Origin: Acephala macrosclerotiorum
Taxonomy: Eukaryota > Ascomycota > Leotiomycetes > Helotiales > Mollisiaceae
Direction of reading: 5' to 3'
Assembly: GCA_014904845.1 (NCBI GenBank)
Contig: MU119268.1
Coordinates: 1 to 64,000, forward strand
DNA: 64,000 nucleotides
In this document: positions 1 through 10,130 of the stretch, piece after piece
Position numbering within the stretch: position 1 is the stretch's first letter
Layout of the letters: the number at the start of each line of letters is the position of its first letter
Made by a program: the position numbers and the translations under genes
Notes under the pieces: generated by a model
Seen by the model: only the letters and a program-made list of their open reading frames with translations
Database searches by the model: none
Told to the model about the DNA's origin: nothing

Positions 1-976
1 TTTATAATAATAATATATATTTTATATAAAATTAATTTTATAATTTATATTTATTATATTTTATATATATAATTTTTAATTTTAATATAATTTAATATTA
101 TATTTATATTAATAAATTTTTATTATATTAATTATAATATTAAAATTATAATATTTTTTTATTAAATTAATATTTATTTTTTTTAATAAATTTTTAATTT
201 TTTAATTAATTTTTTTAAATTTAAAATAAAAATTTTAATATTTTATTTTTTAAAATTATTTTTTAAAATTTTTTATAATATATTTTTTTTTTTTATTAAA
301 TTAAATTTATTTTAAAATTATAAAATTTAAAAAATATTAATAATATTTTTATATATAATTATAAAATTAATTTTATAAATTCGAAATAACGTTTTATAAA
401 ATATAATTATTAATTATAAATTCAACGATTATAAAAATAAATATGATTTAATATAAAAACGTATTAATTTTTTTTATAATTTAATTTTTATTATTTTATA
501 ATTAATTAAATAATTATTAATTAATATTAATTTATTAAAAAATATTTATTTAAATAAAAAAAATAAAAAAACGTATATAAAATTTTTAATTTTTAATATA
601 CGTAAAAATATTTTATTTTTTAAAAATTATATAAAAATTAAAAAATATAATTTTAATATAATTTAATATTATACGTAATTATTATATTTTTATTATAATA
701 TTATTTTTAAAATTATACGTTATATAAATATAATAATATATAATAATTATTTATAATATAATTTTAAATTAAATATATTAAAAAATATTAATTTTTAATC
801 TTATAAAATAATATAAAATTAATTATTAAATATCGCGATAATATTAAAAAATTATAAAAAATTAAAAACGACGAAAATTAAAATAAATAAAATAAAAAAT
901 AATATTAATAAAAAATAAAAAATTAAAAAAAAAAAATAATTTTAAATTAAATATAATAAATATTTAAAATTTTTAA
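1..976. other. Extremely AT-rich block, no genes
   Basis: This stretch is almost only A and T, with long poly-A/T runs and no reading frame that resembles a protein. The few C and G bases are nearly all in CpG pairs, for example around 382-393, 425, 461, 572, 600, 673, 718, 833-836 and 867-872. I found only about two or three C or G bases outside CpG. The block ends abruptly near 977, where base composition becomes balanced. Such blocks in Pezizomycotina are usually repeat-induced-point-mutation (RIP) relics of transposons; no element can still be recognised here. Confidence 0.85.
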
Positions 977-1019
977 CTAAAAAAAAAGAGGCCTAAAAAG
1001 GTCTCTTATTAAAAGTTAA

Positions 1020-1300
1020 TAATTTTTAATAAGCGTTTAAATAAAGTAAGCAGGTCGGAGTAAACCTGAGTCGAAGCTAAGCCGGCCCTAAGCCGAGCCT
1101 GAGCAAGGGCAGCGCTGCTCACGTGAGACATCTGGGTTGGGAAATGCGAACATTCCCGTCCTGTAACAGTTAATCCCACATCGGAATGCTGACATGAGTA
1201 TTTTCCATTTCCATCTTTAGACCTAAGCTGCTGTTGCTTTAGCCTGAGTCGCGGGTGAGCATTCCTGAGCACGGCTGCAGAACAAGTGAGCCCAAGGAGG
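1020..1300 (-). repeat. Possible dispersed repeat with CTCAGG-rich end
   Basis: Read on the minus strand, the part near 1218-1285 contains GTGCTCAGGA, then CTCACCC, then CTCAGG followed by TAAAGCA. The same order of motifs occurs on the plus strand near 25914-25975. The rest of this segment (1040-1120) is also rich in CTCAGG/GCTTAG words. I read this as two diverged copies of one short repeat family. Its full boundaries and class cannot be fixed by eye. Confidence 0.3.
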
Positions 1301-1625
1301 CGATCTATTTAGAGTCCTCTGCTACAACTGCCATTAGCTAAAATTAGAATAAACTCAAAGGGGGGCCCTTTCGGGGCTTGTGAGGTAACCTGTGCTTGAT
1401 AATGCTGGCGTCGAGAAGAGGTCAAAAGTTCGGGTTCCTTAACCTTGGCGCGTACAATAATGAACACTGGTGCTGGGTAGGGCCCGCAGTCAGAGTCAGC
1501 CTAAGCAGAGGGTCGGATTTTGGGTCCCTATTGAACCCCGCCCCAGTACACTTTTCGGCCTCACAATGAAAAGGAAGGCAGACTCTGAGCAGGACAAGAG
1601 GGTCTGTTCTGTGAAGTCGACAAAC

Positions 1626-1960
1626 ATGGATTCTTTCGTTTACAACAAATTACAAACACACCGTCCTCAGATTCGCCTTCTCCTCCTGCTTCCTGGTCTT
1701 GAGCACGAGAAACTTTCTTTAGCCTGATCATGGTCTTCCTCGATAATGCGCCCCAATATGAGGCTCCCTCTTATACCTGGGGTGATCTAAATGTTAAGGT
1801 CCCTATTTTATATGCATCATGGCCAAGATTTCCTAGTCGAGGCGAATGTAAAAGCTGTGCCTTGGCATTTACGCCTGGCAACCCGAGTCCGAAAGCACTG
1901 GGTTGATGCTATTTGCATCTATCTGGATCGACACCAAAAGAAATACCCCGGAAAATTGAG
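1626..1960 (+). pseudogene. HET-domain (heterokaryon incompatibility) gene relic, 5' part
   Basis: The frame opens at an ATG at 1626 with MDSFVYNKLQ and a leucine-rich stretch that matches the usual N-terminus of fungal HET-domain proteins. After a frameshift near 1725 comes the hallmark motif YEAPSYTWGD (about 1755-1785; the family usually has YEALSYxWGD). After another shift comes LRLATRVRKHWVDAICI (about 1868-1920), the second HET motif. Homology ends around 1950. HET proteins trigger cell death when genetically different hyphae fuse. Only the first 100 or so residues remain, in at least three frames, so the gene is dead. Confidence 0.75.
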
Positions 1961-2395
1961 GCTAGGACTTTTTTTCTTTTCTAAGGGGTTTCGTTTTGCG
2001 ATAATCGCGTCGTCGCTTTTATCAATCTAGCTTTTGCGTCGCATAGCCCGTCTAATAGAATTTATAATAAAATTTGTCTAGTTTATTAATAAAGTCTTAT
2101 ATCACGATATCGCGGTAATACAGTCACGTGCATAGTCAGGCTCTCCTCTCCGCACTCCAAAAATTCTCTGGGCTTCCAGCTTTTGGCTTTTGCTTATGCC
2201 GCATCTGGGCTAGTTTCTACGGCACGCTGTGGAAGATACCTCGTAGTTACGGTGGCTTTGTACAGCCACGTGCACCTGCCTGAACACAAGCCCACCTAGC
2301 CGTTTTGCCATTATTTTACCCGCCAACGCCTCTTCTCTAGATCCTTTCCCACTACTCTGTGATTGAACACTGTACAAACGAGCCATCACACTCTA

Positions 2396-2640
2396 ATGGC
2401 GGAAGCCGAGAGCTATCGCCGTCATTGGCCTTGTCGCTAGCATAGTTCAGGGTCTTGCATCGTCTCGAAGAGTTTCAAGCTAGTCTCGGGGAGATCACTA
2501 GGTCCTTCCGGCACATTAAAATAGAGCTACCAGTGTTACAAGACACACTCCAGCAGACGAGAGGAGCGATAAAGGTCGGCTCAGTTAGGAATGAAACGAA
2601 AAAGGCTTTTGTCCGTCGATTTTACGGGCAGCAGGTATTT
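2396..2640 (+). pseudogene. SesA-type N-terminal domain of a STAND/NLR-like protein, relic
   Basis: From the ATG at 2396 the first residues are MAEAE. A one-base shift then gives AIAVIGLVASIVQ, and a further shift gives VLHRLEEFQASLGEI followed by a helix with LPVLQDTLQQTRGAIK. This is the pattern of the SesA domain that starts many fungal NACHT/P-loop STAND receptors (alternating hydrophobic helix, then ELPxLxDTLQ). The expected NACHT and repeat domains do not follow; homology fades by about 2640. The open stretch to 2808 after that has no recognisable content. With the two HET relics it marks this region as former allorecognition loci. Confidence 0.6.
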
Positions 2641-3082
2641 ACAATACGTACCCTGAGTCAGCATAGCACTAACGTAGGGGTACGTGTCACGTACCTTCAA
2701 TTTGAGTCAATCGGAGTGCGAGGATTCAAGTTTAGCGAGTGCATATGCACTGAGCTAGTAGAAAAGGGTGCGTCTCTGCAGTGGTTGCTCAAAAATGGCA
2801 AGCCTTGATAGCATCCTCATTTGCTGCAAGCCAAAGACTTGGCAGTCTTTTCATACCTATGAATTGGCACCACAACCTATTATAATACAGCCAATTGATA
2901 ACAGCCGAGAATGTAATTGGCAAAGTTCTTTTTAAGTCAGACATTGAGACTAGGCGGCGTTGGTTTGCTGTTGACTTTATGATTATAGTTATCTCATGAT
3001 CAATTCCTCCTTTCTTTTATATTTCACAGCCTTTCCTGCATACCAGATGTGGTGTTGTGTTTTTATCATTTCAACATCTCAA

Positions 3083-3967
3083 ATGACGATACTCAACTTT
3101 CATCCCTTTTTCTTTCTTGTGGTCACTATTCTTACCGCTATTGTGCGGTGTGATGATAGTACTGTAAGCCTTTGTACTATTGGGTCGAGTTTTGGAAATC
3201 TTCGCGCCTGTGCACGCGGCTGCATTGAAAATGGCTCTGGTGCATATAATCAATGCTATGAACTTGGGTATATCCTTAGTTGCGTAGGCAATTCAGGGCT
3301 TTTAAATTCTTGTTTCTGTCGGAGCGACCTCATGCCAACAGCAGAAGCTTACATTTCAAGCTGTGTCATCGCTTCATGTGCAAGCAACACTATTGATGTC
3401 GCGAGCGCTCTCAACCTGTACACAGAATACTGCTCTAGCACCGGTATAGCACCGTCGCCCATAGTGCTTGCAACAACAACAACAATAAATGCAGGCTCTA
3501 CTTCTACATCGAACGGTCCGCCTGTTATTATCCAAACTGCTACAGTCACGGCAAATTCGGCTGCCGGGTCCAGGTCGACGACCGCGATGAATTCCACTTC
3601 AGGTGAGTATCGCTTTCTCTTATTCTGCGCAACGGTACCGGTAAGAAAATTGCTTCTCAAAAGTTTTGGTGCTCTCTAATATAAAATTCTACTTAGATGC
3701 TCGCGCTTGGGCTACTACTACTCCTACAATAAATTCACCTATTACTTCTCATCTTTCGAGTTCAAGTGAGTCCCCTTTAATGTCCGATGACAAGTCTCCA
3801 CTAAACATGGATTTCTAGCTACAACGGAAGTAGTAACACTCGGGAATGGCAATTCAAAAAGTGGATTAAGTGTAGCAGACAAGATCGCACTAGGTTGTGG
3901 AATAAGCATACCGATGGCTACACTACTAGTAACCATATATCTATGCTTAATTGGCCGTCCGCAGTGA
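3083..3967 (+). CDS. Secreted cysteine-rich, single-pass membrane protein (CFEM-like)
   Basis: Three exons (3083-3602, 3697-3765, 3819-3967) encode 245 residues; both introns have GTGAGT donors and TAG acceptors and keep frame. The ATG at 3083 was chosen because it begins a clean signal peptide (residues 1 to about 23, hydrophobic FFFLVVTILTAIV). The mature N-terminal domain (about 25-130) has ten cysteines, including a CFC pair and a GC pair spaced as in CFEM-like extracellular domains. A Ser/Thr-rich stalk follows. Near the C-terminus GLSVADKIALGCGISIP leads into one transmembrane helix and a very short tail, a pattern common in fungal cell-surface proteins. The function is unknown; adhesion, haem/iron binding or an effector role are possibilities. 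The gene is intact between dead HET genes. Confidence 0.72.
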
Positions 3968-4059
3968 GGATCGCAAGGGAGATTTATGGGGGTTGGGTTA
4001 CGTGCACGTATTAAATGCAAAAGCAAGATTTTCTACTAAATTTTGACCAAGGTTAAACC

Positions 4060-5594
4060 TTGGGTTTGTGGTTGATTAGTCGAAAAAACATTCAAAGGTC
4101 GATAAAATTCAGTGCATATTCGTGCTTTCATAGCGGGTGCGACTTTATTAATTGCGCTTTTGGTATCGATCAGATTTTCATTAACCACACCGACATATAT
4201 AAACGCAACCACCAAGTGCAAATCATGCGCGATATTTACACCAACGCTGAGAAAGCTCTTGTTTGGTTGGGCGGATCGTCGGGAGACAGTGGAATTGCAA
4301 TGCATATCCTTCAAGACTTCAGTGATGGAATTATAGATTATAAGGCCTTTGGATCCGACGTACAAAGGTTGCAGAGAGAAGCAGCATTCTGGCAACCTGC
4401 AACGAACCTCTTCAAACGACCTTGGTGGGGCCGTGGATGGATTGTCCAGGAGATTGTTCTCGCACAAGAGGCGATCTTATATTGCGGCAGGCGTTCTATT
4501 CAGTGGGATTTTTTAAATGAGGCGCTCTACAGGCTTATGGAGTGTGATAGACGGAAATATGAGCCATTTAAAGGCGAGATATATCAGCGAGTCGTTGCAC
4601 TGAAGTTACAGCGAGATTACTGGAGGTTCTGAGAGGTTAGGTCTGGTTTCCCAGAACTCCTTGACAACAACGCTTCCGGGAACTATCCGACCCGAAAGAT
4701 ATAATCTACTCAGTAATTGGTCTAGCTGAGGATTTGTTGCCCGGGGCTGTTGTGCTAGATTATTCGCAATCCGTCGAGCAGTTGTACCGAAATACCGCTC
4801 AGACCTTAATTCATGCTACAAGACGTCTTGATGTATTGCGCTATGTATGGCTACATTCAAATAGCTCGGGGTTCCCTTCATGGGTGCGGGACTGGAGGAA
4901 ATGTGGTCTAGTGAGACCTTTTTTACTAGGGTGTTGTGGGCGAAAGTATCTATTGAGCATCCGGGAATTTGCGGGCTATCACAAAGCCTTCAGAGAATTT
5001 GGATGTTCTCGCATTCAAGAGTTTCACTTGGATCATGTGGTTGAGATTGTTGAGTTCGAGGAAAAAGAGGAGATTTGGTTTGTTCTAAGTAGTTGGAAAA
5101 GATAACAAAAATTGGCCGAGAAACTCACCGTCTATACGGAGGGTCTGGAGATTTTTTTCAATGCATTTTGGCGCGCGCTTATTGAAAATCATGGATTCGA
5201 AGTCGATGAGAGGGTAAAAAGAGAACAGGAGCTCGTTAAAGCTCCGGAGGAGGAGCGAGAGATCGCTGAAATAATCTTTGAGCTAAAGGATCCTCCAAAA
5301 GACGTGTGCAAGAAACATTACCTGGAACCTTTTGCCACTTGAATGAGATCCAAAACCTTAGATTGGCAAATGGTTTTGACTCAAAAGGTTTATCTTGGCC
5401 TTGTGCCTCCTGAGACAGACGAGGAGGATCTGGTCTGTATTCTGCACGGACGTGACATGCCGTTCATTCCTCGAACGGAAGGAGGTTACTATAAATTTGT
5501 TAGGAAGCATTATATTCATGGGATAATGTATAGTGAGGTCTTTGATGCGGCACAAGCAAGATTAGTCTCGCTACAAGATTTTTCTTTGAGATGA
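4060..5594 (+). pseudogene. HET-domain gene relic, middle and C-terminal parts
   Basis: Conserved HET blocks follow one another in shifting frames. First NHQVQIMRDIYTNAEKALVW and WWGRGWIVQEIVLA with LYCG (about 4210-4500), then a stretch with PSWVRDW (about 4740-4900). The end has GLVPPETDEED, a glycine/tyrosine segment and YIHGIMYSE (about 5390-5535), typical of the C-terminal part of HET proteins. The start of the HET domain is too degraded to define, and there are breaks near 4632, 4730, 5105 and 5342. It is a separate copy from the relic at 1626. I see no way to splice it into one intact protein. Confidence 0.75.
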
Positions 5595-7901
5595 AGTCAG
5601 TAGCCATTTATATTACTTCTACAAAAGCATCCCTTTTAGCCCCTAAAGACTATTTCGACGGCGGTCCACTTATAGAAAAGGGCGTATGTAACCTTACAGT
5701 GCACCAAGGCAAAATACTTCAGTTACTATTACTTGAAGGTGTAGTCTTGCAAATCGACATGATGACGGTAAACGTCACGTTGTGGTAGCACGTGACGTAA
5801 ATGTCTATTTCATTGCTGATATCTATTTCTTTCTCAGTTTTTGTCCCTCAATTTGTTACTTTTACTGCTGTTACCTTTGGCTCATGGACATTTGTATTAA
5901 GAGCCTCACTTACCTCTCTACTGAATCACAAGCCTCATTAACTCGCACAATAAAATTTTGTATAGAATCTTAATGCTATTGCATCTTTAATGTCTCTTTT
6001 TTGCAGTGTCGCTTTCACTGAGATCATGTCTCACCTAGGTACGGGATACAAATTACCGACAAGTTCCAGCCTTGGTCATCTGGTTCATTTCTCTGCGATT
6101 CTCAAGGCACAAACACTTACTGGGCTACCCTACCACATTGCAGGGTGTATTAATAGATGTACATCTTTCTGCTAGACAACAACCGTCAAGAGTAAAACTC
6201 CCTTCTTCCCTTCAATGGAGACTCTTACAAGTTTTGGATAGGATTCTTCGTCTCACATCCATGGGCAGAAATTATTATGGTCTGAAGGTATGATATGTTA
6301 AGGATGATGATCCAAAGAGCGGTGAGAATGAGGATATATATAGCATATCACGTGCACCCTAACAGAAATTGTCAGAAAGAAGGATAGAGAGAGCTTTACT
6401 TTGCCAAGAGGGGAGATACAGGCAAGTTTACTTGATAGGACAATAAAGATATTTGCACAATAAATAAGATTGACGGCAACAAGAAATTCTTTAACAGTGA
6501 AAGAAAAGGTGTTTACTGACAATGAATGAGAAGAGCAAACTTGTGAAAGGTGGCATGAGGCCGCACTGCCAGCGTAGCAATACTACTTGGTTCCACAACT
6601 CCATCACTCCACCGAAAAAACCACTTCTCCTTATTTCTCATCCCCAAGGTCCTCTTTTGTTTGAGGTCAGCAGAATCACCGCGGACCCCGCTTAAATACT
6701 TGTGCGGAGTCTCGGAAACGGAAAGTGGTTCGGAGTTTAGCGCGGAGATTGATTCATTGCAGCTCTCCTTCCAGTCTGTTCACTGATTTACTTTCATGTT
6801 CTTCGGTAATTTTCAAGGGCATGCTTGACTCGGGTGACCTGTTCTCGACATTCCTTTTCGAGTCTCCCCCTTGTGGAGAAATTCAAGGTTTAATTCGAGG
6901 AAAAGTCGACGCCGTGGATGTTCTCATCGCCTTGGAACGCTTGTGTTATTGGTGGAGAACCTACTCCGTGCCATATCTTGAGAAGGTAGGCTGCATTTCT
7001 TCACTGCAACACCGCAGGGTGAATCGTGGGGCTATTCCTGAAGTGTGTGATCTAAGATCGTAGAAGATTGGAGACGTTGTGATACAAACGAACTCTAATA
7101 GTGATCGCGAGATGAAATGCGGCTGGTGCTGAAAGAGGGTGCAAGGAGGAGGCGGATGGACGGGTCGACGATCCGGTCCGAAATCGAGGGCACCTTTCCT
7201 AAGCGAAGGGAAGCGAGAGTGGAAAGGGGGCACGTGATATCGACTTCACTTCAAAAGATTTCAAGAACGTAAAGTGAACTAAGAATTCAGATGACATGAA
7301 ATAAAATACAGCACATTGTAGAATATTCCAGATGTGTGGCAGTCCTTTCGCTCTCGAGAACTTTCTCGTAAATGCATCGGCTCTCTGGTCGCAAGCCGAG
7401 ATACCTGGTTCGAAAATTCTGGACCGAGAGCGACAAATACGATGAGCTTCTTGTTTATCATATTTCCACCTTGTATCGAATGGATTAAGTTCCCAGGAGG
7501 ACTACCCGACAACTTTTCCGCTGCTAACTGTTTCGTTCGCTATCGGTATCCTCAATGTGTCATTGTCGAGAAAGATGTGCATGCTTCACCGACTTCGAAA
7601 TATTTCGTGGTATTTGTTTAAACATAAAAAAAGAGTCGCACGTCGTTGTTTCATGCTCCAGTCGATTTGTATTGTCTTTCGCCTTTGAAGTGCTGTAGCC
7701 CTGCACTTAGCAGAGGCTGCGCTTACTGGCTGCAGGTGCGAAGTGGCACAGCATAGATGGGAATCTTAAATTACGCTGCAGCCAATAGACCGACGCCCTC
7801 ATCTCCACTCATGACCTCCCGAAAAGGCTAGTTCCCTACCACAACGACAACGACAATCCGTCATTGAATCACCAGCTTCATCTCAAAAATCCTCGAACTC
7901 A
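5595..7901. other. No recognisable gene
   Basis: Several open stretches occur here on both strands (for example 6725-7063 and 7334-7621 on plus). They lack good ATG starts, known motifs or convincing splice structure. The last few hundred bases before 7902 are likely the promoter of the Zn2Cys6 gene, but I see no clear TATA box. Confidence 0.5.
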
Positions 7902-8588
7902 ATGAAGCGATCCCGACCTGGTGCCAGGGGCATCCCAAAGGTGAAGACCGGATGTCAGACGTGCAGAATCAGGCACAAGAAATGCGACGAGGCCAAACCC
8001 GCATGCTTTCAGTGCGTCGATACCCAGAGGGCCTGCGATTTCTTGTCCCTTCGACCCAACGCGGAACTCTCTCAGAAACCATGCATTGAACTTGGTGACC
8101 GCGAGAGGCTTCACTTTGATTACTTTAAGGACGTCTGTATTCACGAGTTCTCGCTGTACTTCGAAGATCCTATGTGGGAAAGAATCATTCTGCAGATAGT
8201 TTCCACTGAGTTATGCATGCAACATGCCGCTCTGGCTATCGGAGCCTTGAGCAGAAGCCAATACCACCCCGAGGGGTCCCGGCATGCAGCACTCGAGTAC
8301 TCTACCAGACAATACAATCTCGCGATTCAAACACTCAGAAGACGTCTAGATTCTTCTCCGAACTACGAGCTTGCCGTCTTGGCATGTCTTTTTTTCATTC
8401 ATATGGAGATGCTGCAGACGCATGGCAATAAAGTGAAAATGCTTCTTCGAACTTCATCTGCTATGCTAGGGAGCCGGCCCCGCGCTGAATTGGACTGTCT
8501 TTGGATAGCCTTGTCCCGTATTAACACTCAGTTGTCGGCATTCCTCGACATCCAGGGTTATGAAGGGTGCTCATTGGCTCCAGCGTAA
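7902..8588 (+). CDS. Truncated Zn2Cys6 transcription factor
   Basis: A 228-residue protein starts at the ATG at 7902. Residues 18-45 form a complete binuclear zinc cluster with spacing C-x2-C-x6-C-x6-C-x2-C-x6-C (Cys 18, 21, 28, 35, 38, 45), preceded by a basic stretch. The remainder (about 70-225) resembles the first half of a fungal-specific regulatory domain, with an HAALAIGAL helix and an LACLFFIHMEM helix. Family members usually exceed 450 residues, and here the protein stops inside that domain. Only 238 bases separate it from the epoxide hydrolase start. It could be a shortened but functional DNA-binding protein or a 3'-deleted pseudogene. Control of the neighbouring hydrolase is plausible but unproven. 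Confidence 0.7.
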   Translation: MKRSRPGARGIPKVKTGCQTCRIRHKKCDEAKPACFQCVDTQRACDFLSLRPNAELSQKPCIELGDRERLHFDYFKDVCIHEFSLYFEDPMWERIILQIVSTELCMQHAALAIGALSRSQYHPEGSRHAALEYSTRQYNLAIQTLRRRLDSSPNYELAVLACLFFIHMEMLQTHGNKVKMLLRTSSAMLGSRPRAELDCLWIALSRINTQLSAFLDIQGYEGCSLAPA

Positions 8589-8752
8589 TTTGAGTCGACC
8601 CTGCATGGTACAGCTTCATCATGCTATTTCAGGACACGCTAATGCTGCTAGACATATCTTGGCCGACGATCGTTCTCGTTGGGATAGAGTGGTCCGAGGA
8701 AGTCCACGCCAGGCTGGGAGAATAGAGACGGCGGCTCCTCTTTTTCCTCGCC

Positions 8753-8759
8753 TATAAAA
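8753..8759 (+). promoter_or_regulatory. TATA box of the epoxide hydrolase gene
   Basis: TATAAAA lies about 70 bases upstream of the ATG at 8827, in a good position for a core promoter with a short CA-rich leader containing TCATCAACAACC. Confidence 0.5.
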
Positions 8760-8826
8760 CAGCTGTCGACACCTTCCAGATAACTTCTGTTCATCAACAA
8801 CCTTCTTCGCCAACTCATTCGCCATC

Positions 8827-10130
8827 ATGTCGGTCAAGCCATTCCGCATCGCTGTTCCCGAGGAGCGGCTGGCACGCCTAAAGCAAAAGCTCGCCCTTTC
8901 CGACTTCCCCGATGAAGTCCTCGAGGCTGAGCCTTGGCAGCGTGGAACACCATCTTCAGACATCAAACGACTTGCTCAGTACTGGGAGAATGGATTCGAC
9001 TGGCGCGCTGTGGAGGCGAAGCTAAACTTATTTCCTCAGTACACCACCTCCGTTGAAGTGGAAGACTTCGGAACCTATGATGTCCACTTCATCCATCAAC
9101 TCGGTCCCAACCCAAACGCAATCCCTCTGCTGTTTCTTCATGGATGGCCTGGAAGCTTTATCGAGGTCACTAAAGTCCTACCGCAGCTGGTACAGGGTGC
9201 AAACGACTTCCCCTCGTTCCATGTCGTAGCTCCAAGTTTGATCGGCTTTGGATTTTCTTCTGCAAGTAGAGTGAGCTCGTCGACGTACCTGTCATCGAGC
9301 CATAAACTGACGGAGATAGCCCGGCTTCAATGTTGATCAACATGCTGAAGCATATCACCACCTCATGCTATCCTTGGGCTATACTCAATATGGTCAGCAA
9401 GCCTCCACAGTGAAAGGGTTTAGCTAACACCACCGCAGTCGTCCAAGGAGGAGACTTCGGATGTCTCATCGCACGCTTCATCGCCTCAAAGTACGGACAC
9501 AAACACTGCAAAGCACACCACATCAACTCTGCAATGCCAGCCGAACCTACCTCCACGTCCCACCCCGAGCTACACGCCAAAATCAAAGACATACCCCTTA
9601 CCCTAGGCGAGCTTGCTGGTCTCGCCCGTGCAGCAGAGTTCTCCAAAGAATGGAATGGTTACCTACGCCAACTATCAACGAAGCCTCAGACCATCGCCTT
9701 CAGTTTGACCGACAGTCCCATTGGCCTGTTGGCATGGATCTATGAGAAACTTCACGATTGGACTGATAACTATGCTTGGACCGCTGATGAGATCTTGACG
9801 TGGGTAAGCATCTACTATTTCTCAGAAGGGGGGCCTGCAGCTGCGAATTCTTTCTATTTTGAGATTGAGCATAGGGAGCCGGGTGCGTTCGTGGCTGCGC
9901 AAGCATATGTGGATGTTCCTCTGGGTATTTCGAGGTTCCCACAGGATCTAATACTGTTGCCGAAACTATGGAATCCTACGATGGGCCCGATTGCGTTCGA
10001 GAGGGAGCATGAGAGTGGCGGACATTTTGCGGCTTGGGAGAGACCTGATGATTTGGTTAATGATCTGCGCGTCATGTTTGGGAAAGGAAGCGATGTCTTT
10101 CGATGCGTGGAGGGGAAAAGTGGATACTAA
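8827..10130 (+). CDS. Epoxide hydrolase (alpha/beta hydrolase fold, EHN domain)
   Basis: Three exons (8827-9270, 9320-9392, 9439-10130) give 402 residues. A naive reading looks frameshifted, but two short introns (GTGAGC..TAG and GTCAGC..CAG) restore one frame. Residues 1 to about 100 are the epoxide-hydrolase N-terminal domain (VPEERLARLKQKL, then WENGFDWRAVEAKLN). HGWPG at 105-109 is the oxyanion-hole motif. QGGDFG places the nucleophile at Asp178. The C-terminal GGHFAAWERP supplies the catalytic His at about 368. The acid residue was not assigned. Members open epoxides to diols in detoxification or secondary metabolism, usually in the cytosol or at microsomes. It has its own TATA box and looks intact. 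Confidence 0.88.

Noticed and set aside
3071..3660. Minus-strand open frames opposite the cysteine-rich protein
   Set aside because: They are shadows of the plus-strand gene, which has a signal peptide, ordered cysteines and matching splice sites.
8827..10130. Epoxide hydrolase as a frameshifted pseudogene
   Set aside because: Two short introns with good splice sites restore a continuous 402-residue protein with all main motifs.
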